Assembly: GCF_014633365.1 (NCBI RefSeq)
Contig: NC_068345.1
Coordinates: 11,230,058-11,294,057 of the forward strand
Source of the DNA: Diospyros lotus
Lineage: Eukaryota; Streptophyta; Magnoliopsida; Ericales; Ebenaceae
Direction of reading: 5' to 3'
Length of the DNA stretch: 64,000 nucleotides
The notes below the pieces were generated by a model. It had not been told where the DNA came from, ran no database searches, and worked only from the letters and a program-made list of their open reading frames with translations. Below, in pieces: positions 45,722 to 56,510 of the stretch (its first letter is position 1; every line of letters begins with the position of its first letter). The translations under genes were made by a program, and so were the position numbers.

Positions 45722-45782
45722 AGTTTAGAAGGAAATTTTTTTTTTCTCAAACTTTAGACTTTGAACATTAAAGAAAGTAAGA

Positions 45783-46291
45783 CTGCGTTCTTTTTATTTT
45801 TTAATTTTTAATTTTGAGTTTTGAATTTATTTTCAGTTTTCTGTTTTGATAATCTGTTTTTAGAAAATTGAAAACGTGTTCTCTTTGTCATTTTGAAAAA
45901 CTATTTTTCAAAACAGAAAATTAGAAAACGTGTTCTGTCTGAAATTTTGAAAATATTTTATTCAATAAATTTGATTATTAAGTAAATTATAAATATTTAA
46001 TGTTAATATATTATTAAAAAAATATATACATTTTAAAGTTAATGAATTTTGTAATATTTTTTTTCATTATAATAATAAAATATGAATAAATAAATAAATA
46101 AATGTATTTTGAGTTTAGAGTTTGTTTTGGATGAAAACACTCAAAATAACTTTTTGTTGTTTTGAGTTTTCTTTATAATTTTTTTTTGTTTTCAAAAATA
46201 CATTTTTAAAAAGAGCAAAGAGAACCCGTTTTTATTATTTTAGAAAATTGAAAACTAAAAATGACTTAAAAACAGTAAAGAGAACGCAACC
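45783..46291. mobile_element. MITE with GGTTGC termini, copy 2
   Basis: Left end CTGCGTTCTTTTTATTT is slightly degraded; right end AGTAAAGAGAACGCAACC is intact. Collinear with 42361-42863. Confidence 0.75.
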
Positions 46292-46636
46292 TAAAATTTT
46301 TCAACAAATTTTGTTTTTTTTTTAAATTATAGAGTTAGAGAAGTATTGAATTTTTTGATTTTTAAAATATAAAAAGATAAGAGTGATACAATGTAATTAT
46401 ATATTTAAAGGAGTAAAAATATTTTTATCATATTAAATTTTAATTAAAAAAAACTATGAAGGGCAAAATAAGTTAATGCAAATAAAATTTGCTCAATATC
46501 AAAGAAGCTTTATGCATTTCCGTTATTAAAAAAGCTAGCAAATATGAATGAATGAATGAATGAAGAGGCGATGCAGCTGTTCGTGTTCGGTTCCTAAGAC
46601 CGCGAATGATTATTTTCCTTTCTCCGATGGATCCGA

Positions 46637-46682
46637 ATATATATATATATATTTTATAGAAAAAGAAAACTACGGCGAAACG

Positions 46683-46713
<31 letters not shown>

Positions 46714-46756
46714 GCCAAAAAGCAACCCTGAAATGATGGAGAATAAAAACCCTAAT
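46637..46756 (+). promoter_or_regulatory. Promoter/leader elements upstream of the 46910 exon
   Basis: An (AT)n/TATTTTATAG stretch (46637-46660) could serve as TATA. A (CT)n tract of about 29 bp (46685-46713) and a telo-box-like AAACCCTAA (46747-46755) follow. CT-rich tracts near plant transcription starts are common. The start site was not determined. Confidence 0.4.
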
Positions 46757-46909
46757 TGAGGTCCCTATTATTGTCGTCCTAATCCAAATGAAGGAAGACA
46801 TTAATGTCTCTGTCAGTGCTCATTGAAGACTTTTTTAACTCTTCGTCAATCCCTGCTTTAATGGCAGTATGAGACTGTCTCCGTTGCTGTTGGGAGCTGG
46901 TAGCGAGCG

Positions 46910-47149
46910 ATGGGTGTGGCCGAAGCTTGGAGGTTTAGCACTGGAGCTTTGAGCAATTGGGCTTTTCTGGTACACAATCAGCAGCATTGTTGGTGGAAAT
47001 TGCTCCGGCGGCCGGCGGCGTCGTGGTCGGTGGTTTGCGGGGTCATGCTGTTCGCGTTGGGGCTGATTTCGCTCTTCACTGGCCATGTCGCTTCTGATCT
47101 CGAGTGGTACTCTCAGAGGCTTGTCAAGCGCAGTTTGTACTATAAACTG
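46910..47149 (+). CDS. Probable exon 1 of an O-fucosyltransferase-like type II membrane protein
   Basis: An 80-codon exon from ATG at 46910 to a donor at CTG|GTATTC (47150), phase 0, GC-richer than its flanks. The product has a short cytosolic head with a tryptophan/arginine-rich part (CWWKLLRRPAASW, residues 27-39), one membrane segment (VVCGVMLFALGLISLFTGHV, 41-60) and a polar stalk (ASDLEWYSQRLVKRSLYYKL). From memory this pattern resembles N-termini of Golgi-located plant O-fucosyltransferase family (GT106-like) proteins. That is recall, not an alignment. No downstream exon was found before the copia/gypsy block at 49.6-57 kb, so either the intron is very long or only this exon remains. 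Confidence 0.45.
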
Positions 47150-48727
47150 GTATTCTAGCTCCTTCAACCCGTAAATTTCAACCTAATTCGCGCTAAGTTC
47201 AAATGTTGAATGATTTTTCTACCAACAGGCCAAATGTGGTGTGAATTTTGTTTTTCGCGGTGGAAATGAACTGTTCGTGTTACCTTCTCTATCTGATCGA
47301 CTGCGGAGAAGTAATTTTGGATGGAGTTCTGTTGTCTCTAGCATTCGTTCTTCTAAACTGGAGTGCAAATGTTTTTGAGTGTTCTCTGAAATTCTTTTTG
47401 TTTGGGTGAAATTCTATAGGTTTAGGGCGACTTCAAGTATACAGGCTTGTTATTGTTTTCATAAATTGGATGGGGATCTTGAATGTAGGGGAGGAAAAGT
47501 ATTAAAACAGGTTTTATCTTTTCCAACTTTTCTTATGAGTCGGGAATTGGAAAGTCATTCCAAAATTCTAGGTTTCTTGATATGTTGGTTTTGGGTTGTT
47601 ATATGCAAGTAGCGTAGTGAACTGGAAGGAAGAAGTTTATATATTGTGCACAAAACTACTGGGGCTATTCTCTCTCTCTTAGTTACTTGCTTTGATGGTT
47701 GGTAACCAAAAGGAAAAGGACGTCTGAGGTACTTAAATAACTGATCCAAAGCACTTGAAGGTTATGTATCTGATAGGCCTCATTTATTTATTTTTTTTCC
47801 AAAAGTAGTGATCAAAGATGAGAAAAACAAAAATTCAGGAACGCGTATTATATTATTTTTCTAAATAATGAAAGTTGTCCTCCTTAAGTGGTCTAAATTT
47901 GAGAAAAAATTTGCCTTGAGATCTTTCTCTGTTTAGTTTTGTGTTGTATCTTTCTTTTGTCCTTCTCCTGTCATGGATTATTCTCTTTGTGGTTGTGGTA
48001 CCTTGCCTTTCTATGGTGGAACTTCTTGTCCCATTCCAATTAGATTCACACTTAGCCTGGATTTTTGCATTTGGCATTTTAACTTTTTGCTTTGATTCTC
48101 TAATACATGAAAACATCATTGTCCTCACAAAAACACCAACAAGATGTCAAGCCATAATTCCATTATGTGAGGTGGCTACATGAATCTATCTCTGTAAACA
48201 TGTTTGCCCTGACTTTTCCCCCTTGATTTTTCTTAACAAGTTCAGTGATTATTTTTCCCTTCATGCAAGATTCAATAGTTTTCTTACTATCTTTGGGTAA
48301 TCAATAGCCAGTGGTCATGAACATCATTACAATTTGGGATACATAGTATTCTATAATTTATTTTTCTTGTGAATTTCAGCATTTCTAATTTGTTTAATTT
48401 ATAAATAAATTAACTGAAAATAACATATAATTTGTCAAGCTATCATGAAATCTTGTGGCATAAAAAATATTGAGTTACTAGAGAAGTTTTTTCTTTCCAA
48501 ATGGTCAAACTATACAGCTGGCTACCCGAGAGGAGGTTCTGATGGTGCAATAGCTCTACAGCATGCAGTTTGGTAATGTGGTGGTGCCCCTTGAGTATGA
48601 TACTTCTATAATTATGTTGATTATTTTATGGATGTTTGAGCCAAATAATATGCAGCTCGAGGGAGAATTGGATGGTGAGGAACAATTTTTAAGATATATC
48701 CCAGGTGGATGGGTTTGTCTTTGTGGA
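47150..48727. other. Probable intron / unannotated
   Basis: No second exon could be recognised on the plus strand. AT-rich, with ordinary composition for a plant intron. Confidence 0.35.
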
Positions 48728-48801
48728 GTTACTTTGATATTAATGCTTCCACCTCCATATAACAGTTACTTTGATATTAATGCTACCACCTCCATATAAC
48801 A
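48728..48801. repeat. Tandem repeat, 37 bp x 2
   Basis: GTTACTTTGATATTAATGCT.. unit repeated directly (48728-48764 and 48765-48801) with one mismatch. Confidence 0.9.
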
Positions 48802-48900
48802 ACAATAACACCAAAATTTAACCTCACCATGTGGAGTCAATTATTTGGAGTCTAGGTCACCAATTCTCCATATCCGTGATTATACCTTCTGGAAGGTGTT
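48790..48900 (+). mobile_element. Degenerate LINE/SINE 3' tail-like fragment
   Basis: ACAACAATAACACCAAAAT, ACCTCACCATGTGGAGTC and CCATATCCGTG follow the pattern of the conserved 3' end shared by plant RTE-type LINEs and Au-type SINEs. Only a short diverged fragment is present. Confidence 0.35.
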
Positions 48901-49054
48901 TATATCTCAAATCATGCTTACAAGTTTTTCACCAAATCCTTTTTGGTTTTTCTCTACCTCTTTTGCCATAAACTTCTTTCATTCCATCATGCATGCCTAT
49001 TGGTCTTTTTTCTCACATGTCCAAGTCATCTTAAATATGTGTTCTGCATCATAT

Positions 49055-49346
49055 GTTGATACGGGACAAGCAAGGTTTTATGGGAAATATTTTTCTAGGA
49101 CCAAATATAGAAAATAAAGATAATATATTTGTTTGAGTATATTTCATTTCCTTCTTTGTTATTTCTTTCCTAACTAGTTTTAGGGAGATTATATTTCCAT
49201 TTTAGTTAGGATATGATCTTTGATATGTTTCCTAATTAGCTAGAGGTCATAGTCTATATAAACCCCTTGGTGATGCATTGTTAATAAGACTTTAATTATT
49301 GATATTGGTTTGAGTAATTAGGATTACTCGTTTTTTTTGATTCAGA
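49055..49346 (+). mobile_element. LTR-like 292-bp insert with a 13-bp target-site duplication
   Basis: Flanked by perfect copies of TTCTGCATCATAT (49042-49054 and 49347-49359). The interior looks like a small LTR with TATA at CTATATAAACCCC (49253-49265). A 13-bp TSD does not fit LTR integrase (5 bp) but fits LINE-mediated retroposition. Confidence 0.55.
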
Positions 49347-49639
49347 TTCTGCATCATATATTTAATAGGTGTCATTGCAACCTTATTATGGATAACTTAT
49401 TTTTAATTCTTTTCTTTTGTTTGTGTGTGTTTATGGCTGCACATCTACCATTACATTCTCAACTTGATTACACTCATATTTTGTACATGTTAGAACTTAG
49501 CTACCCAAAGTCTCGTGTCATGATGAACTGACAAAAATTCTCATGTCATACAACAAAGCTGATGTTATCACCAAAAATCCTCTTTAATATATGATACTTT
49601 AGTGACTTGATGTATTAAGGTGGTGAATAGAATGTTTTA

Positions 49640-49982
49640 GGATATTTGTCCCTAGAAATTATGTGTTTGGAGATTCTGTCTGAGATAAGTTGAATTCCTG
49701 AAAGCTTACTTGAATATTATTGAATTCGAGTAGAGGTATTTATACAAGTACAAAATATCTATTCTATCTCCTAAAAAATAGGAATAAATTCAAATTTAGA
49801 TAACAGTAACTAATATTCAAAATGTTGGAATTTATCTTCTGCTTTTAAGCTGTATCTTTCCTTTGAATCTTGGAGCTTTATCTTATCTTCTAGGCTGCCT
49901 TATTTTTTAAATCTTGAAGTCTTATCTTATCCCACCACCTTATCTTCCTTTTTTAAACTTGAACACCCAATCTCATTGTCCA
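49640..49982 (-). repeat. Copia B 3' LTR (outer end approximate)
   Basis: The inner end is set by the polypurine complement CTCTTCCCCTCAAGC just right of ...CTCATTGTCCA (49982). A minus-strand TATA (GTATAAATACC) lies at about 49737-49748. The outer end lies somewhere near 49635-49670. Confidence 0.6.
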
Positions 49983-49992
49983 ACTCTTCCCC

Positions 49993-50489
49993 TCAAGCTG
50001 GAAAATAAATACTTGTCATTCTTAGCTTGCCAATTAGAGATTCGAATTCTGGTCTTGCCATGACTTTTGTAAACACATCAGCCACTTGACTTGTTGTAGG
50101 AATATAGGATAGATTAATTCCTCTTTCCTCAATTTCCCTCTTTATAAAATTTCGGTCTATTCTCACATGCTTCATTCGATCATGCTGAATTGAATTTTTA
50201 ACAATACTAATTGCTGATTTACCATCATTGTGCACCTTTGTTTGCTGTAACAAAGGAATACCATCAACCTTTCTAACCAAATCACTTCACGAATCCCTTG
50301 AGTTATAACTCGAAATTTTGCCTCAGCACTTCTACGGGCAATAACCAATTGCTTTTTACTTCTTCATGTAACCACATTTTCCCATACTTTAGTACACTAA
50401 CCTGAAGTTGATTGCCCATTTGCAATAGATCCTGCCCAATCTGCATCAACAAAGCCCTCAATTCCCCTTTCTGCTATTTTTTGAAATAG
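49993..50489 (-). pseudogene. Copia B RNase H remnant
   Basis: Reads FQKIAERGIEGFVDADWAGS, later KVHNDGKSAISIVKNSIQHD, KHVRIDRNFIKREIEERGIN, and ends with the ESLIGKLRMTSIY block just before the polypurine tract. The first catalytic Asp (DADWAGS) is kept. Stops interrupt the middle. Confidence 0.88.
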
Positions 50490-50518
50490 CAATACGTCAG
50501 ATTACAAATCTGACAATT

Positions 50519-50530
50519 TGGTATCAGAGC
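50519..50530 (+). other. Chromovirus primer binding site
   Basis: TGGTATCAGAGC, three bases after the LTR remnant. Confidence 0.88.
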
Positions 50531-50566
50531 AAGCTCCTGGCTGGACTTTGCTAGACAATTGGATCA

Positions 50567-51697
50567 ATGGCGAATGGAACTAGAATGCGACAAATGGTGA
50601 TGCAACTCCAACAGGTGACAACGACAATATTCAAGATGCAAGGAAGGGTAGAAACGATGGAGGAAAGGATAGGCTTGGCGGCGGATAGGAAGTTGGAGGC
50701 ATTGGCTGATCGCCTCAGGGGAGATATGCGCTTGCAGATCAGAGAGGAGATGCAAGAAGTTTGAGATTAGGGAAATTTGTTGTGGGATCAACTGCAACAA
50801 TTTATGATGATGTTCACAAATCAACCACAAGTGAGGATCTCTCCTGATTTTCCACCTAGAGAACGATCGGAGCTAATTCTATCGAGAATTGGCATCCATC
50901 ACCATAATGCGGGGTTGGTCGAATCGGAAGGGGAACTAGCAATAAGTGATGAACTGGTGACGGAGAGGAGACGGGGATTTCTAGTACCTAAGTTGGAACT
51001 ACCAGTATTTGAAGGTATTAAACCGTGATGGTGGTTGAGAAGATGTTCGAAATTGTTCAAAATTCACCAAGTACCAGAGAATCAGAGAGTGGCTCTGGCA
51101 GTAGCATACCTTCACGATGAAGGGGATGTGTGGTTTCAAGGCTGGTCCAGAGTAAGAGATAGCTATAATTGGGATGATTTCGCAAAAGGCTATAATGAAA
51201 GGTTTGGGGAACGAGGCTGGTTGGATGTAGTGCAGGAGTTCAATCGCTTGAGGCAGGAGGGATCAGTAATTGATTATCAAGCGAAGTTCGAGGAACTCAA
51301 ATTCATGATGCTGAACAGAAACCCTGGCCTTATCGAAGATTACTTCGTATCGAGTTTCATTGGGGGACTAAACGATGAGCTAAGATTAGTAGTGCAGGTG
51401 CTCCGACCAAGAACAATCTCCGAAGTAGCAGAAAGGGCCTATCTACAAGAAATGACGTTTAACGCCTTGATAAGGAAACAAAAGGGGTAGATTAGAGGAG
51501 TGCAAGGAGGGATGATAAGCCAAGGAAGTAGGCCAATGGGGAAGGAGCCAATGAGGATGGGGCCTAGGATTGGGTACCACGCGTTACCTGTACCCCCCCA
51601 AAATATGCGGAGTAGAGACAAGATGATAGAACAAAGAAGGTTGGTTGGACTGTGCTTCAGGTGTGGAGAGAAGTACACCTTGGGGCAATTAATGTAG
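50567..51697 (+). pseudogene. Chromovirus gag with zinc knuckle
   Basis: Three or four in-frame or shifted pieces: an N-terminal coiled-coil-like segment (ATMQ-type, VETMEERIGL), a linker (VPKLELPVFEGIKP), the retrotransposon gag domain (ALAVAYLHDEGDVWFQGWSR, NRLRQEGSVIDYQAKFEELK, SFIGGLNDELRLVV) and a CCHC knuckle near 51640 (GLCFRCGEKYTLG) whose last His/Cys are lost (GQLM). Stops occur at about 50762, 51026 and 51488. Confidence 0.87.
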
Positions 51698-51859
51698 AAA
51701 GTAACTTCTGTTGCTGGATGGAGAAGAAGAAAAGGAAGGAACAGAAGAAATGACAGTGATGGAAGAAGAGGAGAAGGAAGGCAGTGGAGCCATATCATTG
51801 CACACCATCAAAGGGGTGGCCAATAGCAAAATTATTATGGTGGAAGGGAAGGTGCAATC

Positions 51860-52100
51860 CCTCATGGTATATCGATAGTGGGAGCACCCACAACTTTATT
51901 GATGAAGCCATGGCTAAGAGGATGGGGTACCCAACGGCTAGAACCCAACCGTCATAAGTAATAGTAGCCAATGGGGACAAAGTGATCAGCAAATCAGCCT
52001 GCATTGTTGGGAGATGTAAGGGGAGGAATTCCTGATTGATCTTAGATTACTGAGGTTGGGGGGCCATATTGTGCTTGGAGTGGACTAGATGCGAGAGGTG
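51860..52100 (+). pseudogene. Chromovirus aspartic protease remnant
   Basis: The active-site triad is kept (YIDSGSTHNFID, from about 51870), followed by VIVANGDKVIS. Several stops lie downstream. Confidence 0.75.
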
Positions 52101-52329
52101 AGTCCTATTAGTTTTGACTTCAACAATATGGAAGTAACACTAGAAAAGAAAAGGAAGAGAGTGGTTATACAGGGCCATATGGAAGTGAGGGCATGCAAAA
52201 TGATGAGGGGCAAGAAGCTGCAACGGATGTTTAGAAAGAATGGGCACAAGTGGCTCATCTATTTTCCATTGAGACCAATGATCAGTGAGAGGAGAATTCA
52301 AGGATAGGATATTCAGAATCACCCCGACA

Positions 52330-53220
52330 GGTACATGAACTGATCCTTTTAGATTCATTGCTGAATGAATATCAGGATCTCTTCGTAGAACCTAAGGCAT
52401 TACCTCCTAAACGTTCACTGGACCACACTATACCTCTCATACCCTAGGCTGAACAAATAAATATTCGTTCTTACCGGTACCCACCCAAACTCAAATATGA
52501 AATTGAGAGGATGGTCAGAGAAATGCTAGACCAATCCATTGTTTGCCCGAGCCACAACCCTTTTGCTTCTCCTGTCCTATTAGTCAAAAAGAAGGATGGC
52601 ACTTGGCGCTTCTGTGTTGATTACAGACAGCTTAATGTTATTACCATTAAGGACAAATTTTCCATCCCAATCATTGAAGATCTACTCGATGAACTTAAAC
52701 ATGCAATTATATTCACCAAATTATACTTAAGGGTAGGATACCATCAAATTAGAGTGGATCCTGATGACATTTTCAAGATAGCATTCAGAACACATCATGG
52801 GCATTTTGAGTTTACTGTCATGCCCTTTGGCTTCACAAATGCCCCAGTTACATTCCGAGCCCTCATGAACCAAATTTTTGAACCCCACCTTAGAAAATTT
52901 GTGTTGGGTTTTTTTTTATGACATACTAGTCTATAGCCCTTCTTTTGATCAACACCTTATCCACCTTAGAGCTACATTTGAGATCTTGTGATTCAATCAG
53001 CTATGTATCAAGCGGTTAAAATGTGCCTTTGCACAACCACATGTAGAATACCTTGGGCATGTTATTTCAGGGGCTGGTGTGGGAACTGACCCCAAGAAGA
53101 TATAAGCTATTGTAGCATGGCCCAAACCCTCTAACATCCGGGCCTTAAGGGGTTTCTTAGGGCTTATTGGTTACTATCGGAAGTTTGTGAAAAACTACAG
53201 CACTATAAGTAAGCCCCTAC
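52330..53220 (+). pseudogene. Chromovirus reverse transcriptase remnant
   Basis: Contains [20 protein letters not shown], then the palm ([38 protein letters not shown]). At about 52906-52935 a nine-T run causes a frameshift. Where FxDDILVYS is expected the second frame gives FFYDILVYS, so one catalytic Asp is Tyr. The thumb region follows (CAFAQPHVEYLGHVIS, LRGFLGLIGYYRKFVK). Confidence 0.88.
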
Positions 53221-53224
53221 CAAA

Positions 53225-53700
53225 ATGCTGAAGAAAGATGGATTTAAGTGGAACCCCAAGGTCGAAGAAGCCTTTGAGCAGTTAAAAGCGGCCCTGAGTA
53301 ATGTGCCTACATTGGGCCTTCTTGACTTCAATAAGCCCTTCACACTAGAAACAAATGCTAGTAATACGGGAATAGGAGCAGTGCTGACTCAAGAGGGCCG
53401 ACCTTTGGCATTTCTCAGCCAAGTTATAGCTCCTAGACATCAAGGCCTTAGCATCTACGAAAAAGAGCTGATGGCAGTACTAATGGCTGTGGAGAGGTGG
53501 CGCCATTACTTGAAAGGGGGAAGGTTCGTAATCTAAACAGACCATGAGAGCTTGAAATTCATCCTACAACAGAGGCTGCACACCCAACTACAAAAGAAAG
53601 GTATGTCTAAACTAATGGGTTTAGACTATGTGATTCAATTCAGGAAAGGGGAGGAGAATGTTGCAGTGGATGCCTTATCTCGCTGCCAAGAGGAAGGAAT
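53225..53700 (+). pseudogene. Chromovirus RNase H remnant
   Basis: Reads FTLETNASNTGIGAVLTQEG (usual ETDAS, so the first catalytic Asp is Asn), GLSIYEKELMAVLMAVERWR, a stop at 53534-53536, TDHESLKFIL and VAVDALSRC. The Asp-to-Asn change is a G-to-A transition, as expected from deamination of methylated cytosine. Confidence 0.88.
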
Positions 53701-54960
53701 GGATGCAACCGTCTCTGCGGTGGTACCCGATTGGCTTCAAGAAGTTATTGACAGCTACAAGAAGGATGGATGGACCAAGGAACTACTGGAGCAATTGACA
53801 GTTAATGCAACCAGCAAACTGGGTTACTCATTGGCCAACGGGGTTATAAGGTATAAAGGCAGGATGGTGATCGACGATTGTAAAGAGTTGAAGGACAGAA
53901 TAGTTCATGCATTGGATGGATCACCCATCGGAGGGCACTCAGTTATCCAAAACACATACCGCAAGGTTAGATAGATGTTCTTTTGGCCACAACTAAGGAA
54001 GTACGTATGGGAATATATTTTTGAGGTGTGAGGTATGTAGAAGATGCAAGCATGAAACAGTAGCCCATCCAGGGCTACTTTAGCCTCTAGAAGTCCCTGA
54101 TCACGCATGGACCAATGTCACTATGGATTTCATTGAGGGCCTACCTAAATCAGAAGGGAATGATTATATTTTGGTAGTAGTGGATAGGTTCACAAAATTT
54201 AGCCACTTCATAGGACCGACCCATCTGTTTATAGCACAGGAAGTGGCTAGAGCCTACTTGGAAAATGTAGTGAAGCTACACGGAATCCCAAGGTCAATTA
54301 TATCTGATTGAGACAAAATATTTACTAGCCTCTTTTGGAAGGAACTCATGAAAAGCCTAGGGACCAAACTGCTAATGTCTACAACATACCATCCAGAAAC
54401 GAATGGCCAAATAGAATGAGTAAACTAGTGTTTGGAGGGGTATCTACGGTGCTTAAGTTTTGTGCAGCCAAGGGGATGGCTCAAGTGGTTGGCAGTGGCT
54501 CAGTGGTGGTACAATTCTAGCTTCCATAGCTCGATCAAGATGACACCTTTCGAGGCCCTTTACGGTTACAAGCTAGACTTACTTCTTTCCCTAGGAGGCC
54601 ACACAACAGTCGCAACAGTTGAGGCCTATCTACAACAGAGACAAGAGGTGCTAAGAATGGTAAAAGAAGAGTTGGCCAAGGCGAGAAATAGGATGAAATA
54701 GATAGCAAATCGAAGGAGGAGTGAATGAGAATTCTCGGTGGGGGATGAAGTATACTTGAAGCTTAGCCAACAACATTTCAAGGCACTGACCAAACATACC
54801 ATATCTAAGTTGAACCCCAAGTATTATGGTCCATTCAAAATTTTGGAGAAAATAGGAGTGGTAGCTTACCGGTTGCCGCTACCTAAAAAGGCAAGGATAC
54901 ACCTTGTCTTCCACGTCTCTTTTCTCAAGAAGGCTGTGGGCAAACAAAGATCTACCCCAT
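53700..54960 (+). pseudogene. Chromovirus integrase remnant
   Basis: Zinc-binding region partly retained (GGHSVIQNTYRKVR), DDE core in pieces (MDFIEGLPKSEGNDYILVVV, LVVVDRFTKFSHFI, KLHGIPRSIISD then a stop where R/QGP usually follows, TYHPE.NGQ near 54385), SFHSSIKMTPFEALYG, and the GPY/F-like module (FSVGDEVYLKL, LNPKYYGPFKILEKIG, HLVFHVSFLKKAVG). At least six stops or frameshifts. Confidence 0.87.
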
Positions 54961-54971
54961 AATTACCTCCT

Positions 54972-55184
54972 ATGGTGGGAGAAGTAACTCCAGACACTGT
55001 GCCGATTGCCATTGTGGATAGAAGAGTCGTACAATGCAATGGAGTTCCTCTGATCCAGGTGTTAGTTCAATGGTCCTCCCTTCACTCTGACAACAATACT
55101 TGGGAGTACTTATCGGAGCTTTTTCAACAATTTCCCAATGCTGCAAGCTTACTACATATTTCTTGCGGACAAGAAATACTTTAA
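54972..55184 (+). pseudogene. Chromovirus chromodomain
   Basis: After the integrase, DRRVVQCNGVPLIQVLVQWS, NNTWEYLSELFQQFP forms a C-terminal chromodomain, the hallmark of chromoviruses. It reads open to the stop at 55182-55184, just upstream of the polypurine AAGGGGTCGGGA. Confidence 0.85.
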
Positions 55185-55195
55185 GGGGTCGGGAT

Positions 55196-55541
55196 TGTTA
55201 TGATAGCTAATTAATATAAATAAATGTGTAATTAGGCTACTAGGATTTGAATTTTCGTTAAGCATAGTTGGTAGAATGTTCCAGCATGCTGTAGCCACTT
55301 GTAAGCGCACATGAGGCACAGTACCAACTGTTTTGGTGCCCAAACTTGCTGGATCAGTATATATAATTGATCAGAGCTCCTAAACAAAACATGTTGAATG
55401 AATTTGGAAATTAGTTTCCCTCAAATTCTCTCTAAATCTCTTTCTCTCTCTATTTTGATCTTTCTCCCTCCCAAATCTCTCTCTCTCCCAATTCTGTTCT
55501 CAATTCCTCGAGAACTCTCTTGTTAGATTTGTAATCTGACA
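55196..55541 (+). repeat. Chromovirus 3' LTR
   Basis: Runs from TGTTATGATAGC to GTAATCTGACA, 346 bp. It contains (CT)n-rich leader DNA and a TATA-like GTATATATAATTG near 55357. Confidence 0.88.
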
Positions 55542-55545
55542 CAAT

Positions 55546-56510
55546 CCATTTTCAGGTGTCCCTTTTAGATACCTTAAGACATGAAAAACAACATTCATAT
55601 GTCTTTGGCTGAGACTGTATATATTGACTTATTACACTCACTCATAGGCTATATTCGGCCTTGTAAGGGATAAGTAGATTAATTTTCCCACCAATTGTTG
55701 GTATCATTCCTTCTCTACTGGGGCATCATCATTGATTTATCTGGATTTCTAGTTCTTTTCTAGGGGTGTTCCAGTAGGTCTACACCCTAACATACTTGTT
55801 TCTTTTAACAAATCAAGTGTATATTTTCTTTGTGAGACGAAAAACCCTTCTTTACTCTGAGCCACCTTCATTCCTAAGAAATACCTCATTGTTCCTAGGT
55901 CTTTGACTTCAAATTCAGCCCTCAATTGCTTCTTCAAGCTCTCTATTTCTTGAATGTCATGTCCCGTCACTATAATATCATCACATGGACGATCAATATA
56001 GCCTTCCTTCCATTAGCTGTATTTTATGAACAAAGTATGGTCTGTTTGCCCCTATTTATACCCTAACTGATTTAGGGTCATGTTGAACTTCTTGAACCAT
56101 GCTCTTGGTGATTGTTTTAAACTGTATAGTGACCTCTTAAGCTTACAAACCTTTCTAGTGTCCACTTCTTGCTCAAAACTAGGAGGAACCCGCACATATA
56201 TTTCTTCATCCAGATCTCCATTGAGGAAGGCATTTTTAATATCGAATTGATATAAAGGTCATTCTAAATTAACAACAATAGAGAGTAATATCCTGATAGA
56301 ATTCAGTTTAGCTATATGAGCAAATATCTCTTCATAGTCAATCCCATAGGTTTGGGTGAACCCTTGGGCCACTAATCAGGCCTTATATCTTTCAACACTT
56401 CTATTTGCATGATGTTTTATTGTGAATACTCACTTACATCCAACTACATTCTTATTTGAGGGCAATTCTACTATATCCCAGGTATTATTACCAACTAGAG
56501 CTTTCATCTC
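55546..56510 (-). pseudogene. Copia B reverse transcriptase remnant
   Basis: From right to left: EEMKALVGNNTWDIVELP, AQGFTQTYGIDYEEIFAHIA, FDIKNAFLNGDLDEEIYVRV, CKLKRSLYSLKQSPRAWFKK, the catalytic region as PCDDIIVTGHDI (usual YVDD), DLGTMRYFLGMKVAQSKEGF, and the HVLRYLKGTPENGL end at the chromovirus junction. Stops and frameshifts throughout. Confidence 0.88.

Larger units (their letters stand above)
50494..55541 (+). mobile_element. Reina-like chromovirus (Ty3/gypsy), decayed
   Basis: Plus-strand element with PBS (50519), gag, zinc knuckle, protease, RT, RNase H, integrase and chromodomain in the order of chromoviruses, and a complete 3' LTR (55196-55541). The 5' LTR survives only as about 22 bp (50494-50515, ending AAATCTGACA). 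CAAT is duplicated at 50490-50493 and 55542-55545 inside copia element B. Length and short LTR fit the Reina clade (inference). Many in-frame stops are present. Confidence 0.88.

Noticed and set aside
45586..45771. Polyproline protein
   Set aside because: The proline run is the C homopolymer read in frame.
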